Positions 1 to 11,223 of a stretch of DNA of 64,000 nucleotides are shown here, one piece after another. A program made the position numbers and the translations under genes. Within the stretch, counting starts at the first letter, position 1, and each line of letters opens with the position of its first letter. Source of the DNA: Kineosporia corallincola (GTDB lineage Bacteria > Actinomycetota > Actinomycetes > Actinomycetales > Kineosporiaceae); the NCBI RefSeq assembly GCF_018499875.1, contig NZ_JAHBAY010000011.1, positions 1 to 64,000 of the forward strand, written 5' to 3'. Under the pieces are notes generated by a model, which worked only from the letters and a program-made list of their open reading frames with translations, did not search any database and was not told the origin of the DNA.

Positions 1-50
1 GGGGGGGGGGGGGGGGGGGGGGGGGGGCCCGGGGGGGGGGGGGGGGGGCC
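1..50. other. Poly-G run at the window edge, probable sequencing or assembly artefact
   Basis: The first 50 bases are G apart from two short C runs near positions 28-30 and 49-51. Nothing comparable occurs elsewhere in the window. It lies inside what should be the prmC reading frame, where a poly-glycine stretch would not fit the methyltransferase fold. Most likely low-quality contig-end sequence. Confidence 0.75.
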
Positions 51-452
51 CGCCGCAACGTGGAGGCGCTGGGCTCGCGGGTCGAGCTGCGCCCCGGCGA
101 CGCCGTGCGTTCCGACGAGCACCTGCTGGCCGATCTGGTGGGCGCCGTGGACGTGCTGGTGGCCAACCCGCCCTACATCCCCCCGGACGCCGAGCCGACC
201 GAGCCCGAGGTGCGCGACCACGACCCGGCGCTCGCATTGTACGGGGGAGGGGACGACGGCCTGGCCGTGCCGCGCGGCGTGGTGCGGGCCGCGGCCCGGC
301 TGTTGCGCCCGGGTGGGCTGCTCGTGATGGAGCACGCCGACGTGCAGGGAGCCGGTGGCCGCGCGCTGACCGCCACGCCGGACTGGGTGGACGTGAGCAC
401 CCAGCGCGACCTGACCGGACGCGACCGGGCCCTGGTGGCGCGGCGCGCCTGA
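3..452 (+). CDS. prmC: Peptide chain release factor N5-glutamine methyltransferase PrmC/HemK, C-terminal part
   Basis: C-terminal piece of the SAM-dependent enzyme that methylates the Gln of the GGQ motif in release factors RF1/RF2. The hallmark NPPYIPP motif, which positions the substrate glutamine, is encoded at about 168-188. A typical C-terminal methyltransferase segment (GGDDGLAVPRGVV, then LLRPGGLLVMEHAD) follows. The frame stays open leftwards through RRNVEALGSRVEL, so a GTG at 60 is not the true start; the 5' part is off the window or lost in the poly-G run. Followed in order by Sua5- and WecA-type genes, the arrangement around hemK in mycobacteria. The reliable sequence begins near position 51. 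Confidence 0.85.
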   Translation, partial: GGGGGGGGARGGGGGARRNVEALGSRVELRPGDAVRSDEHLLADLVGAVDVLVANPPYIPPDAEPTEPEVRDHDPALALYGGGDDGLAVPRGVVRAAARLLRPGGLLVMEHADVQGAGGRALTATPDWVDVSTQRDLTGRDRALVARRA

Positions 453-780
453 CACCGGCGTTCCGGAAAAGGCCCGCTCCCTCATTTCGTGATGGATCGT
501 GAGGGTCAGCGGATCCGGTCGAAATCCCCGGCCTACGGGCTCCGGCACATTCGCGAGACCGGCCGATTTCCCGTTCCGGGTATTTCCCGCGGGCCCGGCG
601 GGAATTCGCGGAAACATCGATCTGGCGGGCGGCGGGGGAGCGGGCGGGGGTGCACTGGAATGCTCCGGCCTGATGCCATAGAGCGCCCAGCCGGACGCCG
701 GGTGTCACGAATCGGGCCAATCGGTCGGCCGGGCCGCCGGTGATGCACGTGGCGGGCCCAGGTAGTGCCACACTCGGGGG
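453..780. other. Intergenic region between prmC and tsaC
   Basis: About 330 bp with weaker coding character than its flanks. Short open frames here have no recognisable protein features. No convincing terminator or consensus promoter was seen. The end of the gap (CACACT 6 nt before the GTG at 781) weakly resembles a leaderless -10 element for the next gene. Confidence 0.4.
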
Positions 781-1467
781 GTGAGTGTGCGTTTCGACTG
801 CGCCCTGGAGGTCCAGCGTTCGCGCGGGATCACCAAAGCCGCCGACGTCGTCGCGGAGGGTGATCTCGTGGTCCTGCCGACCGACACCGTCTACGGCATC
901 GGCTGCGATGCCTTCGACGCCGAGGCCGTCTCGGCCCTGCTGGCGGCCAAGGGCAGAGGCCGGGCCATGCCGCCCCCGGTGCTGGTGCCGCACGTGCGCA
1001 CCCTCGACGGCATCGCCGCGGGCATCACCCCCGACATCCGCGCTCTGGCCGAGGCGTTCTGGCCGGGCGCACTGACCATCATCACCCGCTCCCAGCCCAC
1101 GCTGCGCTGGGACCTGGGCGAGACCAACGGCACCGTGGCACTGCGCATGCCGTTGCACCCGGTGGCCCTGGAACTGCTGGAACGCACCGGCCCGATGGCT
1201 GTCTCCAGCGCCAACCTCACCGGCCACGACGCCGCCCTCACCTGCAAGCAGGCACAGGACATGCTCGGCGACTCGGTGGCCGTGTACCTCGACGGCGGGC
1301 CGGCCGATCTCGGCGTGGCCTCCACCATCATCGACTGCACCGCCACCCCGCCCCGGGTGGTCCGGCAGGGTGCGGTCGCGCTCGACGACCTTCGCTCGGT
1401 GGTGCCGGGCGTCCTCGGGCTCGGCGAGACCGCGCCCTCCGACACGGATGCGGAGTCTCACGGGTGA
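781..1467 (+). CDS. tsaC: L-threonylcarbamoyladenylate synthase (Sua5/YciO/YrdC family)
   Basis: 228-aa YrdC-fold protein making threonylcarbamoyl-AMP from threonine, bicarbonate and ATP, the first step of t6A37 tRNA modification. The family signature is present: LPTDTVYGIG near residues 36-45, KGRGRAMPPPVLV near 59-71 (the usual KxR nucleotide-binding region), and SSANLTG near 140. Its length fits the TsaC type with little or no extra SUA5 domain. Start is GTG at 781, since the protein aligns from its first residues (FDC..QRSRGI) with the mycobacterial Rv1301 type. No clear Shine-Dalgarno. It overlaps the next gene by 4 nt (GTGA at 1464), so they are probably cotranscribed and translationally coupled. 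Confidence 0.9.
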   Translation: MSVRFDCALEVQRSRGITKAADVVAEGDLVVLPTDTVYGIGCDAFDAEAVSALLAAKGRGRAMPPPVLVPHVRTLDGIAAGITPDIRALAEAFWPGALTIITRSQPTLRWDLGETNGTVALRMPLHPVALELLERTGPMAVSSANLTGHDAALTCKQAQDMLGDSVAVYLDGGPADLGVASTIIDCTATPPRVVRQGAVALDDLRSVVPGVLGLGETAPSDTDAESHG

Positions 1468-2810
1468 GGGGTTACCTCTTTGTCCTCCTGGTCGCGGCCA
1501 CGGTCACCTACCTGACCACCCCGGCCGTGCGGCGGCTCGCCCGCCGGGTCGGCGGCGTCACGCCGTTGCGCGAACGTGACGTGCACACCGTGCCGATCCC
1601 GCGGCTCGGCGGTGCCGCCATCTACTTCGGCATCGCGATGGCCATGCTGATGGCCTCGCAGATCCGGTTCTTCGAGGGCGTCTTCACCGGGCGCACCGCC
1701 TACGTGGTGCTGCTGTCGGCCGGCGCGGTCTGCCTGCTCGGCGTGCTCGACGACCTGTGGGAGCTCGACGCCGTCACCAAGGCGGCCGGCCAGGCGCTCG
1801 CCGCCGGCATCATGGCCTGGCAGGGCATCCAGCTGGTCTCGCTGCCGATCTTCGGCACGTTCATCCCGTCCCGGATGATGCTGATCTTCCTCACCGTGCT
1901 GGCCATCATGGTCACGATCAACGCGGTGAACTTCGTCGACGGGCTGGACGGCCTGGCCGCCGGGATCACCGCGATCTCCGGCGCCGCGTTCTTCGTCTAC
2001 TCCTACCTGCTGGCGCGCGACTCCTCGCCGAGCGACTACGCCTCGCTGGCGTCGGTGATCACCGCCGCCCTGGTCGGTGCCTGCGTGGGCTTCCTGCCGC
2101 ACAACTTCAACCCGGCCCGGATCTTCATGGGCGACAGCGGCTCGATGCTGCTCGGCCTGCTGATGGCCACCTCCACGGTGGCGATCACCGGCACGGTCGA
2201 GCCGGCCACGCTGGAACAGGCCGCCATCGTGCCCGCCTTCCTGCCCCTGGTGCTGCCGCTCGCCGTTCTGGCGCTACCGCTCATCGATCTGCTGCTGGCC
2301 ATCCTGCGCCGCACCCGGGCCGGCAAAATGCCCTGGCAGCCAGACAAACTCCACCTGCACCACCGGATGCTCAGCCTCGGCCACAGCCACGCCGGTGCCG
2401 TGCTGATCCTCTACTTCTGGACGGCGACGGTCGGTTTCGGCGTGGCGCTGTACTCGCTGCTGTCGCCCGCCCGGGCCACTCTGATCGGTGGTGCGGCGGT
2501 GCTCTGCGCGCTGATCCTCACCGTGGGCCCGCGCCGCTGGCGGCAGATGGCGGCCACCGCGGTGCCCGGCGGCCCGCGCATCACCACTCCCGGTAGCGGT
2601 CCGCGCACGGCCACCGTGGTGGTCCCGGCCGAGCCGGACCTGCCCCGCGCGGCGGCCGACCCCGACCTGGCCACGGAACCCGGCGGCACGACGAAACCCT
2701 CGGCACGGCAGATTCGTTCACCCAAGGCGGCCGACGGCCGCGCCGGAGACGACCTCTCGGACACGCACCGTAGCGGCGCCGGCGTGAACTCCGGAATGAA
2801 CGGATCGTGA
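1464..2810 (+). CDS. wecA: Undecaprenyl/decaprenyl-phosphate GlcNAc-1-phosphate transferase, WecA/MraY family
   Basis: 448-aa polytopic membrane enzyme of the polyprenyl-phosphate N-acetylhexosamine-1-phosphate transferase family. It starts cell-wall glycopolymer linkage-unit synthesis (in mycobacteria WecA/Rfe makes decaprenyl-PP-GlcNAc for the arabinogalactan linker). The Mg-binding DDLWELD lies at residues 96-102, the NFVDGLDGLAAG signature at 156-167, MGDSGSMLLG near 222-231, and the carbohydrate-recognition HLHHR motif near 299. About ten hydrophobic segments are followed by a ~90-residue polar, Pro/Ala-rich cytoplasmic tail unlike the compact core. GTG start overlaps the tsaC stop; the stop overlaps the next start by 4 nt. 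Position just before the ATP synthase genes matches the mycobacterial rfe locus. Confidence 0.9.
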   Translation: MRGYLFVLLVAATVTYLTTPAVRRLARRVGGVTPLRERDVHTVPIPRLGGAAIYFGIAMAMLMASQIRFFEGVFTGRTAYVVLLSAGAVCLLGVLDDLWELDAVTKAAGQALAAGIMAWQGIQLVSLPIFGTFIPSRMMLIFLTVLAIMVTINAVNFVDGLDGLAAGITAISGAAFFVYSYLLARDSSPSDYASLASVITAALVGACVGFLPHNFNPARIFMGDSGSMLLGLLMATSTVAITGTVEPATLEQAAIVPAFLPLVLPLAVLALPLIDLLLAILRRTRAGKMPWQPDKLHLHHRMLSLGHSHAGAVLILYFWTATVGFGVALYSLLSPARATLIGGAAVLCALILTVGPRRWRQMAATAVPGGPRITTPGSGPRTATVVVPAEPDLPRAAADPDLATEPGGTTKPSARQIRSPKAADGRAGDDLSDTHRSGAGVNSGMNGS

Positions 2811-3244
2811 ACATGTCTGACCCTCATCGGGTCTCGCGCGCACCGGAACCGGTCAGCGCTTTGTGGCTTGCGGCACTTCTGCCGGCTCTTGTGCTGGGCG
2901 GCCTGACAAGTGGGGGCGCTTTCCTGGTAGGTCGCGACGAAGGTCTGTCCGCGCTGGTGGGTGTCGGCCTGGCGGTCACCGCGCTGTGCCTCACCACGGT
3001 TCTGCACTGGCAGATCCGGATGACCGACCCGTTCATGGGCATGGCGCTGGCCCTCACCACGTACGGCCTGGTCATCGCGCTGATGTGGGCCGCCTACCTG
3101 TCACTCGGCGAATCCGACTGGCTGGTCGGGCCCGCCACCGCGTTCGGTCTTCTGGCCGGCACGCTGGGCTGGGCCGGAGGTCATATGCGCGGAGCGCTCA
3201 AGCTGCGTCAGCCGGTGTACGACGACAGGGATACGCCTCGTTGA
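2807..3244 (+). CDS. Small four-helix membrane protein preceding the ATP synthase operon (AtpI-like position)
   Basis: 145-aa protein with four hydrophobic segments (about residues 18-40, 45-63, 70-90 and 100-120) and a short basic C-terminus. It occupies the position of mycobacterial Rv1303 and of AtpI/UncI in other bacteria, between wecA and atpB. It may help assemble or supply Mg2+ to the Fo c-ring, but this is inferred from position and topology only. Start is GTG at 2807 (overlapping the wecA TGA as GTGA) or ATG at 2813; both are in frame. A roughly 310-bp gap then separates it from atpB, so the ATP synthase genes could have their own promoter. Confidence 0.75.
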   Translation: MNMSDPHRVSRAPEPVSALWLAALLPALVLGGLTSGGAFLVGRDEGLSALVGVGLAVTALCLTTVLHWQIRMTDPFMGMALALTTYGLVIALMWAAYLSLGESDWLVGPATAFGLLAGTLGWAGGHMRGALKLRQPVYDDRDTPR

Positions 3245-3560
3245 TCCGTTCGGGTGTCTTGTAGATCACCGCGCTCCGGGGGGCAAGAGGCGTATGAAGG
3301 GGGGTGGGCGCAGAACCGCCCTACATGACTGATAGTGTCAAGGCAGATGGATGACGAGTCGACCCTGCTGAGGGCACCCGCCATAACTGCGGTGTGCCTG
3401 TCAATAGGTCCCGCCGGCTACGAGCTGTAACGCCCGAGCCCGTCCTCCCCCTGAACCTGAACTAGTACCACCCCGATCTGTGACCCTGCCGCTGTGAGCC
3501 CTCGCCGGCTGAATGGCTGCACCCCGCAACGAAGCATTGAGTCTTGGAGGAGCGACCGTG
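3245..3560. other. Leader region upstream of the atp operon
   Basis: 316 bp without a supported gene. An imperfect hairpin (3373-3381 with 3389-3398, one bulged base, 7-nt loop) lies in the middle, and TAGTGT at 3333-3338 is a possible -10 element with no good -35. The end carries the Shine-Dalgarno GGAGG (3546-3550) for atpB. Probably holds the ATP synthase promoter and untranslated leader. Confidence 0.4.
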
Positions 3561-4343
3561 ATGCACCTGGCCGCCGGTGGCAGCGAAGGCTACGTGGCTC
3601 CGGACACCTATGAGTTCTGGCAGCCGCTGATCGGGGACGGTGCCTTCGCGCTCACCCGCTCGATGGTCGTCTTCGCCGTCGTATCCATCCTGATCTCGGT
3701 CGTGCTGCTGCGCATCACGTCGAACCTCAAGGTCGTGCCGGGCAAGGCGCAGTTCCTGGTCGAGGGCACCTACGGGATGGTCCGCAACGGCCTGGCCCGC
3801 GACATCATCGGCGCGGACAAGTTCCGGCCGTTCCTGCCGCTGCTGTTCGCGCTGTTCACCGTCGTCCTGGTGAACAACCTGATGGGTGTCTTCCCGTTCA
3901 TCACCTTCCCGACGTTCAGCCGGATCGGCTACGCGATCGTGCTGACCGCCATCGTCTACTTCACCTACCACGGTGTGTGGATCAAGAAGATGGGCGTCGT
4001 CGGCTGGCTGAAGAGCTTCGTGCCGCACGGCCTGCCCACCTGGATCGTGCCGTTCATGTTCGTCCTGGAATTCATGACGTACGTGATCACCCGGCCGCTG
4101 ACCCTGGCCCTGCGACTCTTCGGCAACATGTTCGCCGGCCACTTCATGCTGCTGATCTTCACCTTCGGTGGTGAATACCTCCTCTTCCACGGCTCCGGAA
4201 TCCTGCCCGTCACCGGTGCCCTGGCCTATCTCTTCACCCTCGTCATGTACGGCTTCGAGGTTGTCGTCCAGTTCCTCCAGGCGTACGTCTTCGTGCTCCT
4301 GACCTGCGTGTACATCGCCGGTGCCGTCGCCGACGAGCACTGA
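3561..4343 (+). CDS. atpB: F0F1 ATP synthase subunit a
   Basis: 260-aa Fo stator subunit providing the two proton half-channels next to the c-ring. The conserved helix carrying the essential arginine is visible in TLALRLFGNMFAGH, followed by a hydrophobic hairpin ending in FLQAYVFVLLTCVYIAGA, where the family's conserved Gln lies. Start chosen at ATG 3561; GTG 3558 directly before it has better spacing (7 nt) from GGAGG at 3546-3550 and is equally possible. An upstream in-frame ATG at 3513 would add 16 residues lacking family similarity. First gene of the operon; atpE follows after 84 bp. Confidence 0.95.
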   Translation: MHLAAGGSEGYVAPDTYEFWQPLIGDGAFALTRSMVVFAVVSILISVVLLRITSNLKVVPGKAQFLVEGTYGMVRNGLARDIIGADKFRPFLPLLFALFTVVLVNNLMGVFPFITFPTFSRIGYAIVLTAIVYFTYHGVWIKKMGVVGWLKSFVPHGLPTWIVPFMFVLEFMTYVITRPLTLALRLFGNMFAGHFMLLIFTFGGEYLLFHGSGILPVTGALAYLFTLVMYGFEVVVQFLQAYVFVLLTCVYIAGAVADEH

Positions 4344-4427
4344 TCTTCCGCCGGTGCCCGTCGTCGACGCGCACTGACAACTGTCTGAGCCTCCCTCAGG
4401 CACAACCCCGAAAGGCAGGAAACTGCA

Positions 4428-4637
4428 ATGACCGGCAACATCGCCTTCCTCGGCTACGGCATCGCTGCTATCGGTCCGGGTATCGGTATCGGCCTGATCT
4501 TCGCCGCGTACATCAACGGTGTGGCCCGCCAGCCGGAGTCCCGCAGCGTTCTCCAGACCATCGCCTTCACCGGCTTCGCCCTCACCGAGGCGCTGGCCAT
4601 CCTGGGTCTGGTCTTCGCCTTCCTCTTCAAGTCCTGA
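4428..4637 (+). CDS. atpE: F0F1 ATP synthase subunit c
   Basis: 69-aa two-helix proteolipid forming the rotor ring. The glycine motif GPGIGIG lies at residues 16-22, the polar loop RQP at 34-36, and the proton-carrying carboxylate is Glu54 in [10 protein letters not shown]. The Glu and neighbouring residues are proton-type; no sodium-binding Gln/Ser set is apparent. Shine-Dalgarno AGGCAGGA precedes the ATG. This is the family targeted by diarylquinolines in mycobacteria. Confidence 0.96.
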   Translation: MTGNIAFLGYGIAAIGPGIGIGLIFAAYINGVARQPESRSVLQTIAFTGFALTEALAILGLVFAFLFKS

Positions 4638-4657
4638 CCTCTCCCACCACGGCCTGA

Positions 4658-5268
<611 letters not shown>

Positions 5269-5269
<1 letters not shown>

Positions 5270-6102
5270 TGGCGGCGCAGGTGCGGATGCAGGGGCCGAG
5301 CCGGGCGGCACTCGCCGCCGGGCAGGACCGGCTGGAGCTGCTTCTGGGCTCCGCCGGTACCGACGCGGCCCGGTTCGCGGAGGACCTGTTCGGGGTGACC
5401 GACCTGGTCGCCTCCAACGCCGCCCTGCGCCGGGCCCTGACCGAGTCGTCCCGGCCGGCCGAGGCCCGCGCCGGGCTGGTGGCCCAGCTGCTGGAGGGCA
5501 AGGTCTCCGGCCCGGCCCTGGACCTGGTCTCCGGACTGGTCCGCACGCAGTGGTCGGACTCCTCGGACCTGACCGAGGCGCTGGAGAACCTGGCGGTCTC
5601 CGCCGAGCTGTTCAGCGCCGAGCGCGCCGGGCGGCTCGACCGGGTGGAGGACGAGCTGTTCCGGTTCTCCCGCACGGTCGCCGGTGACGTCACGCTGCGG
5701 GACGCCTTCGCGGTCCGCACGCCGGGCGCCGAGCGCAAGCGGCAGCTGGTGGCCCAGCTGCTGCGCGGCAAGGTGGCCCCGGAGACGCTGCGGCTCGCCG
5801 TCCAGGCGGCGACCGCGCCGCGTGGCCGCCGGGTGGAGCAGGTGCTGGAGAAGTTCCTCGACGCCGCCGCTGCCCGACGCCGCCAGCTGGTGGCCGAGGT
5901 GATCGCGGCGACGCCGCTCACCGAGACCCAGCGCACCCGGCTCAGCAGCACGCTGCGCCGGCTCTACGGGCGCGACATCCGGGTGAACCTGGACATCGAC
6001 CCCGAGGTGCTCGGCGGGCTGCGGATCACCGTCGCCGGTGAACTGATCGACAGCACGGTTCTGAGCAGGCTGAACACGGCCAAGCGCACCATCGCAGGCT
6101 GA
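5269..6102 (+). CDS. atpH: F0F1 ATP synthase subunit delta
   Basis: 277-aa OSCP/delta subunit that joins the peripheral stalk to the top of F1. The conserved C-terminal element (GRDIRVNLDIDPEVLGGLRI, followed by DSTVLSRLNTAKRTIAG) is clear. It is about 100 residues longer than the Escherichia coli protein (~177 aa), the extension being N-terminal as in other actinobacteria. ATG at 5269 shares one base with the atpF stop. Followed by a 172-bp gap with a GC-rich hairpin before atpA. Confidence 0.93.
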
Positions 6103-6109
6103 CCGCGGC

Positions 6110-6138
6110 CGGCCGCACGACCTCCGGCTGTGCGGCCG
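6110..6138 (+). terminator. Hairpin in the atpH-atpA gap
   Basis: CGGCCGCAC (6110-6118) pairs perfectly with GTGCGGCCG (6130-6138); a longer stem of about 15 bp with one bulge can form using the flanking CCGCGG sequences. No U-tract follows. It lies just after the atpH stop, in the widest gap of the operon, and could act as attenuator, RNA-stability or processing element rather than a full terminator. Confidence 0.5.
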
Positions 6139-6274
6139 CCGCGGCGCGCGATGATGGACGCGGATGAAGCATTGGTAAGTAGCGAGACCTAGCACCATCG
6201 CAACACCTGGCAACACTGATGACGACCCACGGCCCGGCTCACGCCGGACAACGACGAGAGAGCAGGGGATCCAG

Positions 6275-7909
6275 ATGGCGGAGCTGACGATCCGTCCGGA
6301 CGAGATCCGGGACGCGCTGGACGCCTTCGTAAAGTCTTACGACCCGAGCACGGCCACCCGGGAAGAAGTTGGCATCATCTCCGAGGCTGCCGACGGCATC
6401 GCCCGGGTCGAGGGCCTGCCCAGCGTGATGGCCAACGAGCTGCTTCAGTTCGAGGACGGCACGCTCGGCCTGGCGCAGAACCTGGACGTGAACGAGATCG
6501 GCGTCGTCGTTCTCGGTGAGTTCAGCGGCCTGGAAGAGGGCCAGGAGGTCAAGCGGACCGGCGAGGTGCTCTCCGTGCCCGTCGGCGACGCCTTCCTCGG
6601 CCGCGTGGTGGACCCGCTGGGTGCGCCGATCGACGGTCTCGGCGAGATCGAGGCCGAGGGCCGCCGCGCCCTGGAGCTCCAGGCTCCGGGCGTGATGCAG
6701 CGTAAGTCGGTGCACGAGCCGATGCAGACCGGGATCAAGGCGATCGACTCGCTGACCCCGATCGGCCGCGGTCAGCGCCAGCTGATCATCGGCGACCGCA
6801 AGACCGGCAAGACGACGATCGCGATCGACACGATCATCAACCAGAAGCGCAACTGGGAGTCCGGCGACCCGGACAAGCAGGTTCGCTGCATCTACGTCGC
6901 GATCGGCCAGAAGGGCTCGACCATCGCGTCGATCCGGGGCTCGCTCGAAGAGGCCGGCGCCCTGGAGTACACGACCATCGTCGCCGCCCCGGCGTCCGAC
7001 CCGGCCGGCTTCAAGTACCTGGCCCCGTACACCGGCTCGGCCATCGGCCAGCACTGGATGTACGCCGGCAAGCACGTGCTGATCGTGTTCGACGACCTGT
7101 CCAAGCAGGCCGAGGCCTACCGCGCCGTGTCGCTGCTGCTGCGCCGCCCGCCGGGCCGTGAGGCCTACCCGGGTGACGTCTTCTACCTGCACTCCCGTCT
7201 GCTGGAGCGCTGCGCGAAGCTGTCCGACGAGCTGGGCCACGGCTCGATGACCGGTCTGCCGATCGTCGAGACCAAGGCCAACGACGTGTCGGCCTACATC
7301 CCGACCAACGTCATCTCGATCACCGACGGTCAGCTGTTCCTCCAGTCCGACCTGTTCAACGCCAACCAGCGTCCGGCCGTCGACGTCGGTATCTCCGTCT
7401 CCCGCGTCGGTGGCTCGGCCATGACGAAGGCGATGAAGAAGGTCACCGGTTCGCTGAAGGTCGAGCTGGCGCAGTACCGCGCGCTCGAGGCCTTCGCGCT
7501 GTTCGCCTCCGACCTGGACGCCGCCTCCAAGCAGCAGCTGGCCCGCGGTCAGCGTCTGATGGAGCTGTTCAAGCAGCCGCAGTACTCGCCGTACGCGACC
7601 GAGGAGCAGGTCGTCTCGATCTGGCTCGGCACGACCGGCGCGCTGGACGCGGTCGAGGTCGGCGACGTGCGCCGCTTCGAGCAGGAGTTCCTCGACCACC
7701 TGCGCCGTAACACCGACGTGCTGACCACGATCGGCGAGACGCTTCAGTTCAACGACGACACGAGCTCGACCCTGGAGAAGGAGGTCGAGTCCTTCAAGCA
7801 GTTCTTCCAGGCCGGCTCCGACGAGGGCATCGTGGCGGGCTCCGAGGAGTACGAGGCGACTGACGCCGAGGACATCTCGCAGGAGCAGATCGTCCGGCAG
7901 CAGCGCTGA
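6275..7909 (+). CDS. atpA: F0F1 ATP synthase subunit alpha
   Basis: 544-aa non-catalytic nucleotide-binding subunit of F1. The P-loop GDRKTGKT is at residues 173-180, and the alpha/beta family signature region ([16 protein letters not shown], about 367-382) carries the conserved SRVGGSA. Length is as in other actinobacteria, with an acidic C-terminal extension. ATG start preceded by AGAGAGCAGGGGA. 35 bp separates it from atpG. Confidence 0.96.
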   Translation: MAELTIRPDEIRDALDAFVKSYDPSTATREEVGIISEAADGIARVEGLPSVMANELLQFEDGTLGLAQNLDVNEIGVVVLGEFSGLEEGQEVKRTGEVLSVPVGDAFLGRVVDPLGAPIDGLGEIEAEGRRALELQAPGVMQRKSVHEPMQTGIKAIDSLTPIGRGQRQLIIGDRKTGKTTIAIDTIINQKRNWESGDPDKQVRCIYVAIGQKGSTIASIRGSLEEAGALEYTTIVAAPASDPAGFKYLAPYTGSAIGQHWMYAGKHVLIVFDDLSKQAEAYRAVSLLLRRPPGREAYPGDVFYLHSRLLERCAKLSDELGHGSMTGLPIVETKANDVSAYIPTNVISITDGQLFLQSDLFNANQRPAVDVGISVSRVGGSAMTKAMKKVTGSLKVELAQYRALEAFALFASDLDAASKQQLARGQRLMELFKQPQYSPYATEEQVVSIWLGTTGALDAVEVGDVRRFEQEFLDHLRRNTDVLTTIGETLQFNDDTSSTLEKEVESFKQFFQAGSDEGIVAGSEEYEATDAEDISQEQIVRQQR

Positions 7910-7944
7910 CGCACCCGGCGCGGATCTAAGGAGAGCTAAGCGAT

Positions 7945-8838
7945 ATGGCAGGCCAGCAGAGGGTCTACCGGGCCCGTATCCGGTCTACCGCTTCCCTGGA
8001 GAAGATCTTCCGGGCGATGGAACTCATCGCCTCGTCCCGGATCTCCAAGGCGCGGCAGGCCGTGGCTTCGTCGACGCCGTACGCCCGGGCGATCAGTCGT
8101 GCGGTCTCCGCGGTCGCGACCTACTCCGACGTGGACCACGTCCTCACCACGGAGAAGGAAAGCGTCCGCCGGGCAGCGGTTCTGGTCGTCACGGCCGACC
8201 GCGGCATGGCCGGTGCCTACTCCTCGAACGCGATCCGCGCCAGCGAGCAGCTGCGCGAGCGCCTGGAGGGGGAGGGCAAGCAGGTCGCCACCTACGTCAC
8301 CGGACGTAAGGGCGTCGGCTTCCTCCGCTTCCGCAAGCGCGACATCGCCGGGGAGTGGACCGGGTTCTCGGACGCCCCGAAGTATGAGGACGCCAAGACC
8401 ATCGGTGACACCCTGGTCGAGGCGTTCCTCCGGGACCACGAGGACGGCGGGGTGGACGAGATCCACATCGTCTACACGCGTTTCGTCAGCATGGTGACGC
8501 AGCAGCCGGAGATTGTCCGGTTGCTGCCGCTGGAGGTCGTCGAGGGCACCGAGCCCCCCGCCCCGGACGAGTTGCTGCCGCTCTACGCGTTCGAGCCGAA
8601 CCCGGCGGAGGTGCTCGACGCGCTTCTGCCCAAGTACGTGAACAGCCGGATCTTCAACGCGCTGCTCCAGGCGTCGGCCAGCGAGCTGGCCTCCCGCCAG
8701 CGTGCGATGAAGTCCGCCTCGGACAACGCCAAGGAACTGATCCGGACCTACACGCGACTGGCCAACCAGGCGCGCCAGGCCGAGATCACCCAGGAGATCA
8801 GCGAGATCGTCGGCGGCGCCGACGCGCTTGCCAGCTGA
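7945..8838 (+). CDS. atpG: F0F1 ATP synthase subunit gamma
   Basis: 297-aa central rotor shaft. Typical N-terminus [20 protein letters not shown] and C-terminal helix ending in [22 protein letters not shown] form the coiled coil turning inside the alpha3beta3 hexamer. ATG at 7945 follows an AAGGAGA ribosome-binding site. 54 bp upstream of atpD. Confidence 0.95.
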   Translation: MAGQQRVYRARIRSTASLEKIFRAMELIASSRISKARQAVASSTPYARAISRAVSAVATYSDVDHVLTTEKESVRRAAVLVVTADRGMAGAYSSNAIRASEQLRERLEGEGKQVATYVTGRKGVGFLRFRKRDIAGEWTGFSDAPKYEDAKTIGDTLVEAFLRDHEDGGVDEIHIVYTRFVSMVTQQPEIVRLLPLEVVEGTEPPAPDELLPLYAFEPNPAEVLDALLPKYVNSRIFNALLQASASELASRQRAMKSASDNAKELIRTYTRLANQARQAEITQEISEIVGGADALAS

Positions 8839-8850
8839 TCCAGCAGCTGA

Positions 8851-10356
<1,506 letters not shown>

Positions 10357-10370
10357 TCCAGTGCCGTGCC

Positions 10371-10398
10371 GGGGCCCGGTGCTTTCGCACCGGGCCCC
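10371..10398 (+). terminator. Strong hairpin between atpD and atpC
   Basis: GGGGCCCGGTGC (10371-10382) and GCACCGGGCCCC (10387-10398) form a perfect 12-bp stem with a TTTC loop, 14 bases after the atpD stop codon. No U-tract, but very GC-rich stems can terminate or block 3' exonucleases. Because atpC is still needed, partial termination or mRNA end protection is more likely than complete termination. Confidence 0.65.
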
Positions 10399-10476
10399 GC
10401 ATCTCGCTCGAAGTACCGATAAGGTTTCAACTAAGTCCCCGACGGCGGGCGAGTTGAGGAACACGGAGGAACCGGC

Positions 10477-10752
10477 GTGACACTCCAGGTAGAACTGGTG
10501 AGTGCCGAGGCGAAGGTCTGGACGGGCTCGGCCCGCATGGTCATCGCCCGCACGAGCGAGGGCGAGATCGGTGTGCTCACCGGTCACGAGCCGACGCTCG
10601 CGCTGCTCGCCCCGGGCAAGGTCACGATCCGCGGCGAAGCCGGCGAGACAGTGGTCGCCGAGGTCGAAGACGGTGGGTTCCTCTCCATCGACCACGACCG
10701 GGTGACCGTGGTCGCCGACACCGCGGCTCTCGTCTCCGACTCGGCCCGCTGA
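10477..10752 (+). CDS. atpC: F0F1 ATP synthase subunit epsilon, short form
   Basis: 91-aa protein covering only the N-terminal beta-sandwich of epsilon (VELVSAEAKVWTGSA...GEIGVLTGHEPTLALL...GGFLSIDHDRVTVVADTA). The C-terminal helix-turn-helix that inhibits ATP hydrolysis in other bacteria (total usually 120-140 aa) is absent, and only 18 bp separate the stop from the next gene, so no hidden frame could supply it. GTG start with GGAGGA upstream. The beta sandwich is enough to couple gamma to the c-ring. Confidence 0.93.
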   Translation: MTLQVELVSAEAKVWTGSARMVIARTSEGEIGVLTGHEPTLALLAPGKVTIRGEAGETVVAEVEDGGFLSIDHDRVTVVADTAALVSDSAR

Positions 10753-10770
10753 GCCCGGGCCCGGCCGTAG

Positions 10771-11223
10771 TTGGGAGAACTGGTAGCCCCGCTCGAGATT
10801 CTCGGCGCGCTCCTTGTCCTCTTCGGCCTGGTCCTCGCTCTGTTCATTCTGCGTCGTTACCTGCTTGCGCGTAACGGCGCCACGTTCGACTGCTCGCTGA
10901 AACGCGAGCACCCGCGCCGCGCGAGCGCCTGGATCCTGGGCGTCGCGCGGTACAGCGAGCACCGGCTCGAATGGTTCAGGATCTTCACGATCAGTCCTCG
11001 GCCCAGCCGGGTGCTGGACCGCTCCCAGCTCGATCTGGTCGAGTGGAAGCCGCCGAACGAAGACGAGATCCACGCGATTCTGCCCGGCGCCGTCATCGTG
11101 CGATGCAGTTATGGCAAAGAGAATCCGGTGATCCTCGAGATGGCCATGACCAAGTCGGACTACACCGGATTCGCCACCTGGCTGGAAGCGGCACCGCCCG
11201 GCATGCAGCCGTTCAGCGCCTGA
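10771..11223 (+). CDS. DUF2550 family membrane-anchored protein
   Basis: 150-aa protein of the actinobacterial DUF2550 family, the gene typically following atpC (Rv1312 position). One N-terminal membrane helix (about residues 8-28, ILGALLVLFGLVLALFIL) followed by a soluble domain containing FDCSLKRE, RYSEHRLEWFRIFTISPRP and CSYGKENPVILEMAMT. Function unknown. The only standard start in frame is TTG at 10771, 18 bp after atpC, without a good Shine-Dalgarno, so the start is uncertain. Probably last gene of the ATP synthase transcript. Confidence 0.8.
   Translation: MGELVAPLEILGALLVLFGLVLALFILRRYLLARNGATFDCSLKREHPRRASAWILGVARYSEHRLEWFRIFTISPRPSRVLDRSQLDLVEWKPPNEDEIHAILPGAVIVRCSYGKENPVILEMAMTKSDYTGFATWLEAAPPGMQPFSA

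Noticed and set aside
489-743. Small plus-strand frame between prmC and tsaC
   Set aside because: Arg/Gly/Pro-rich with no start signals or recognisable fold; competing frames overlap it on both strands.
3333-3338. TAGTGT as promoter -10 of the atp operon
   Set aside because: No acceptable -35 and far from the start codon; mentioned only within the leader region.
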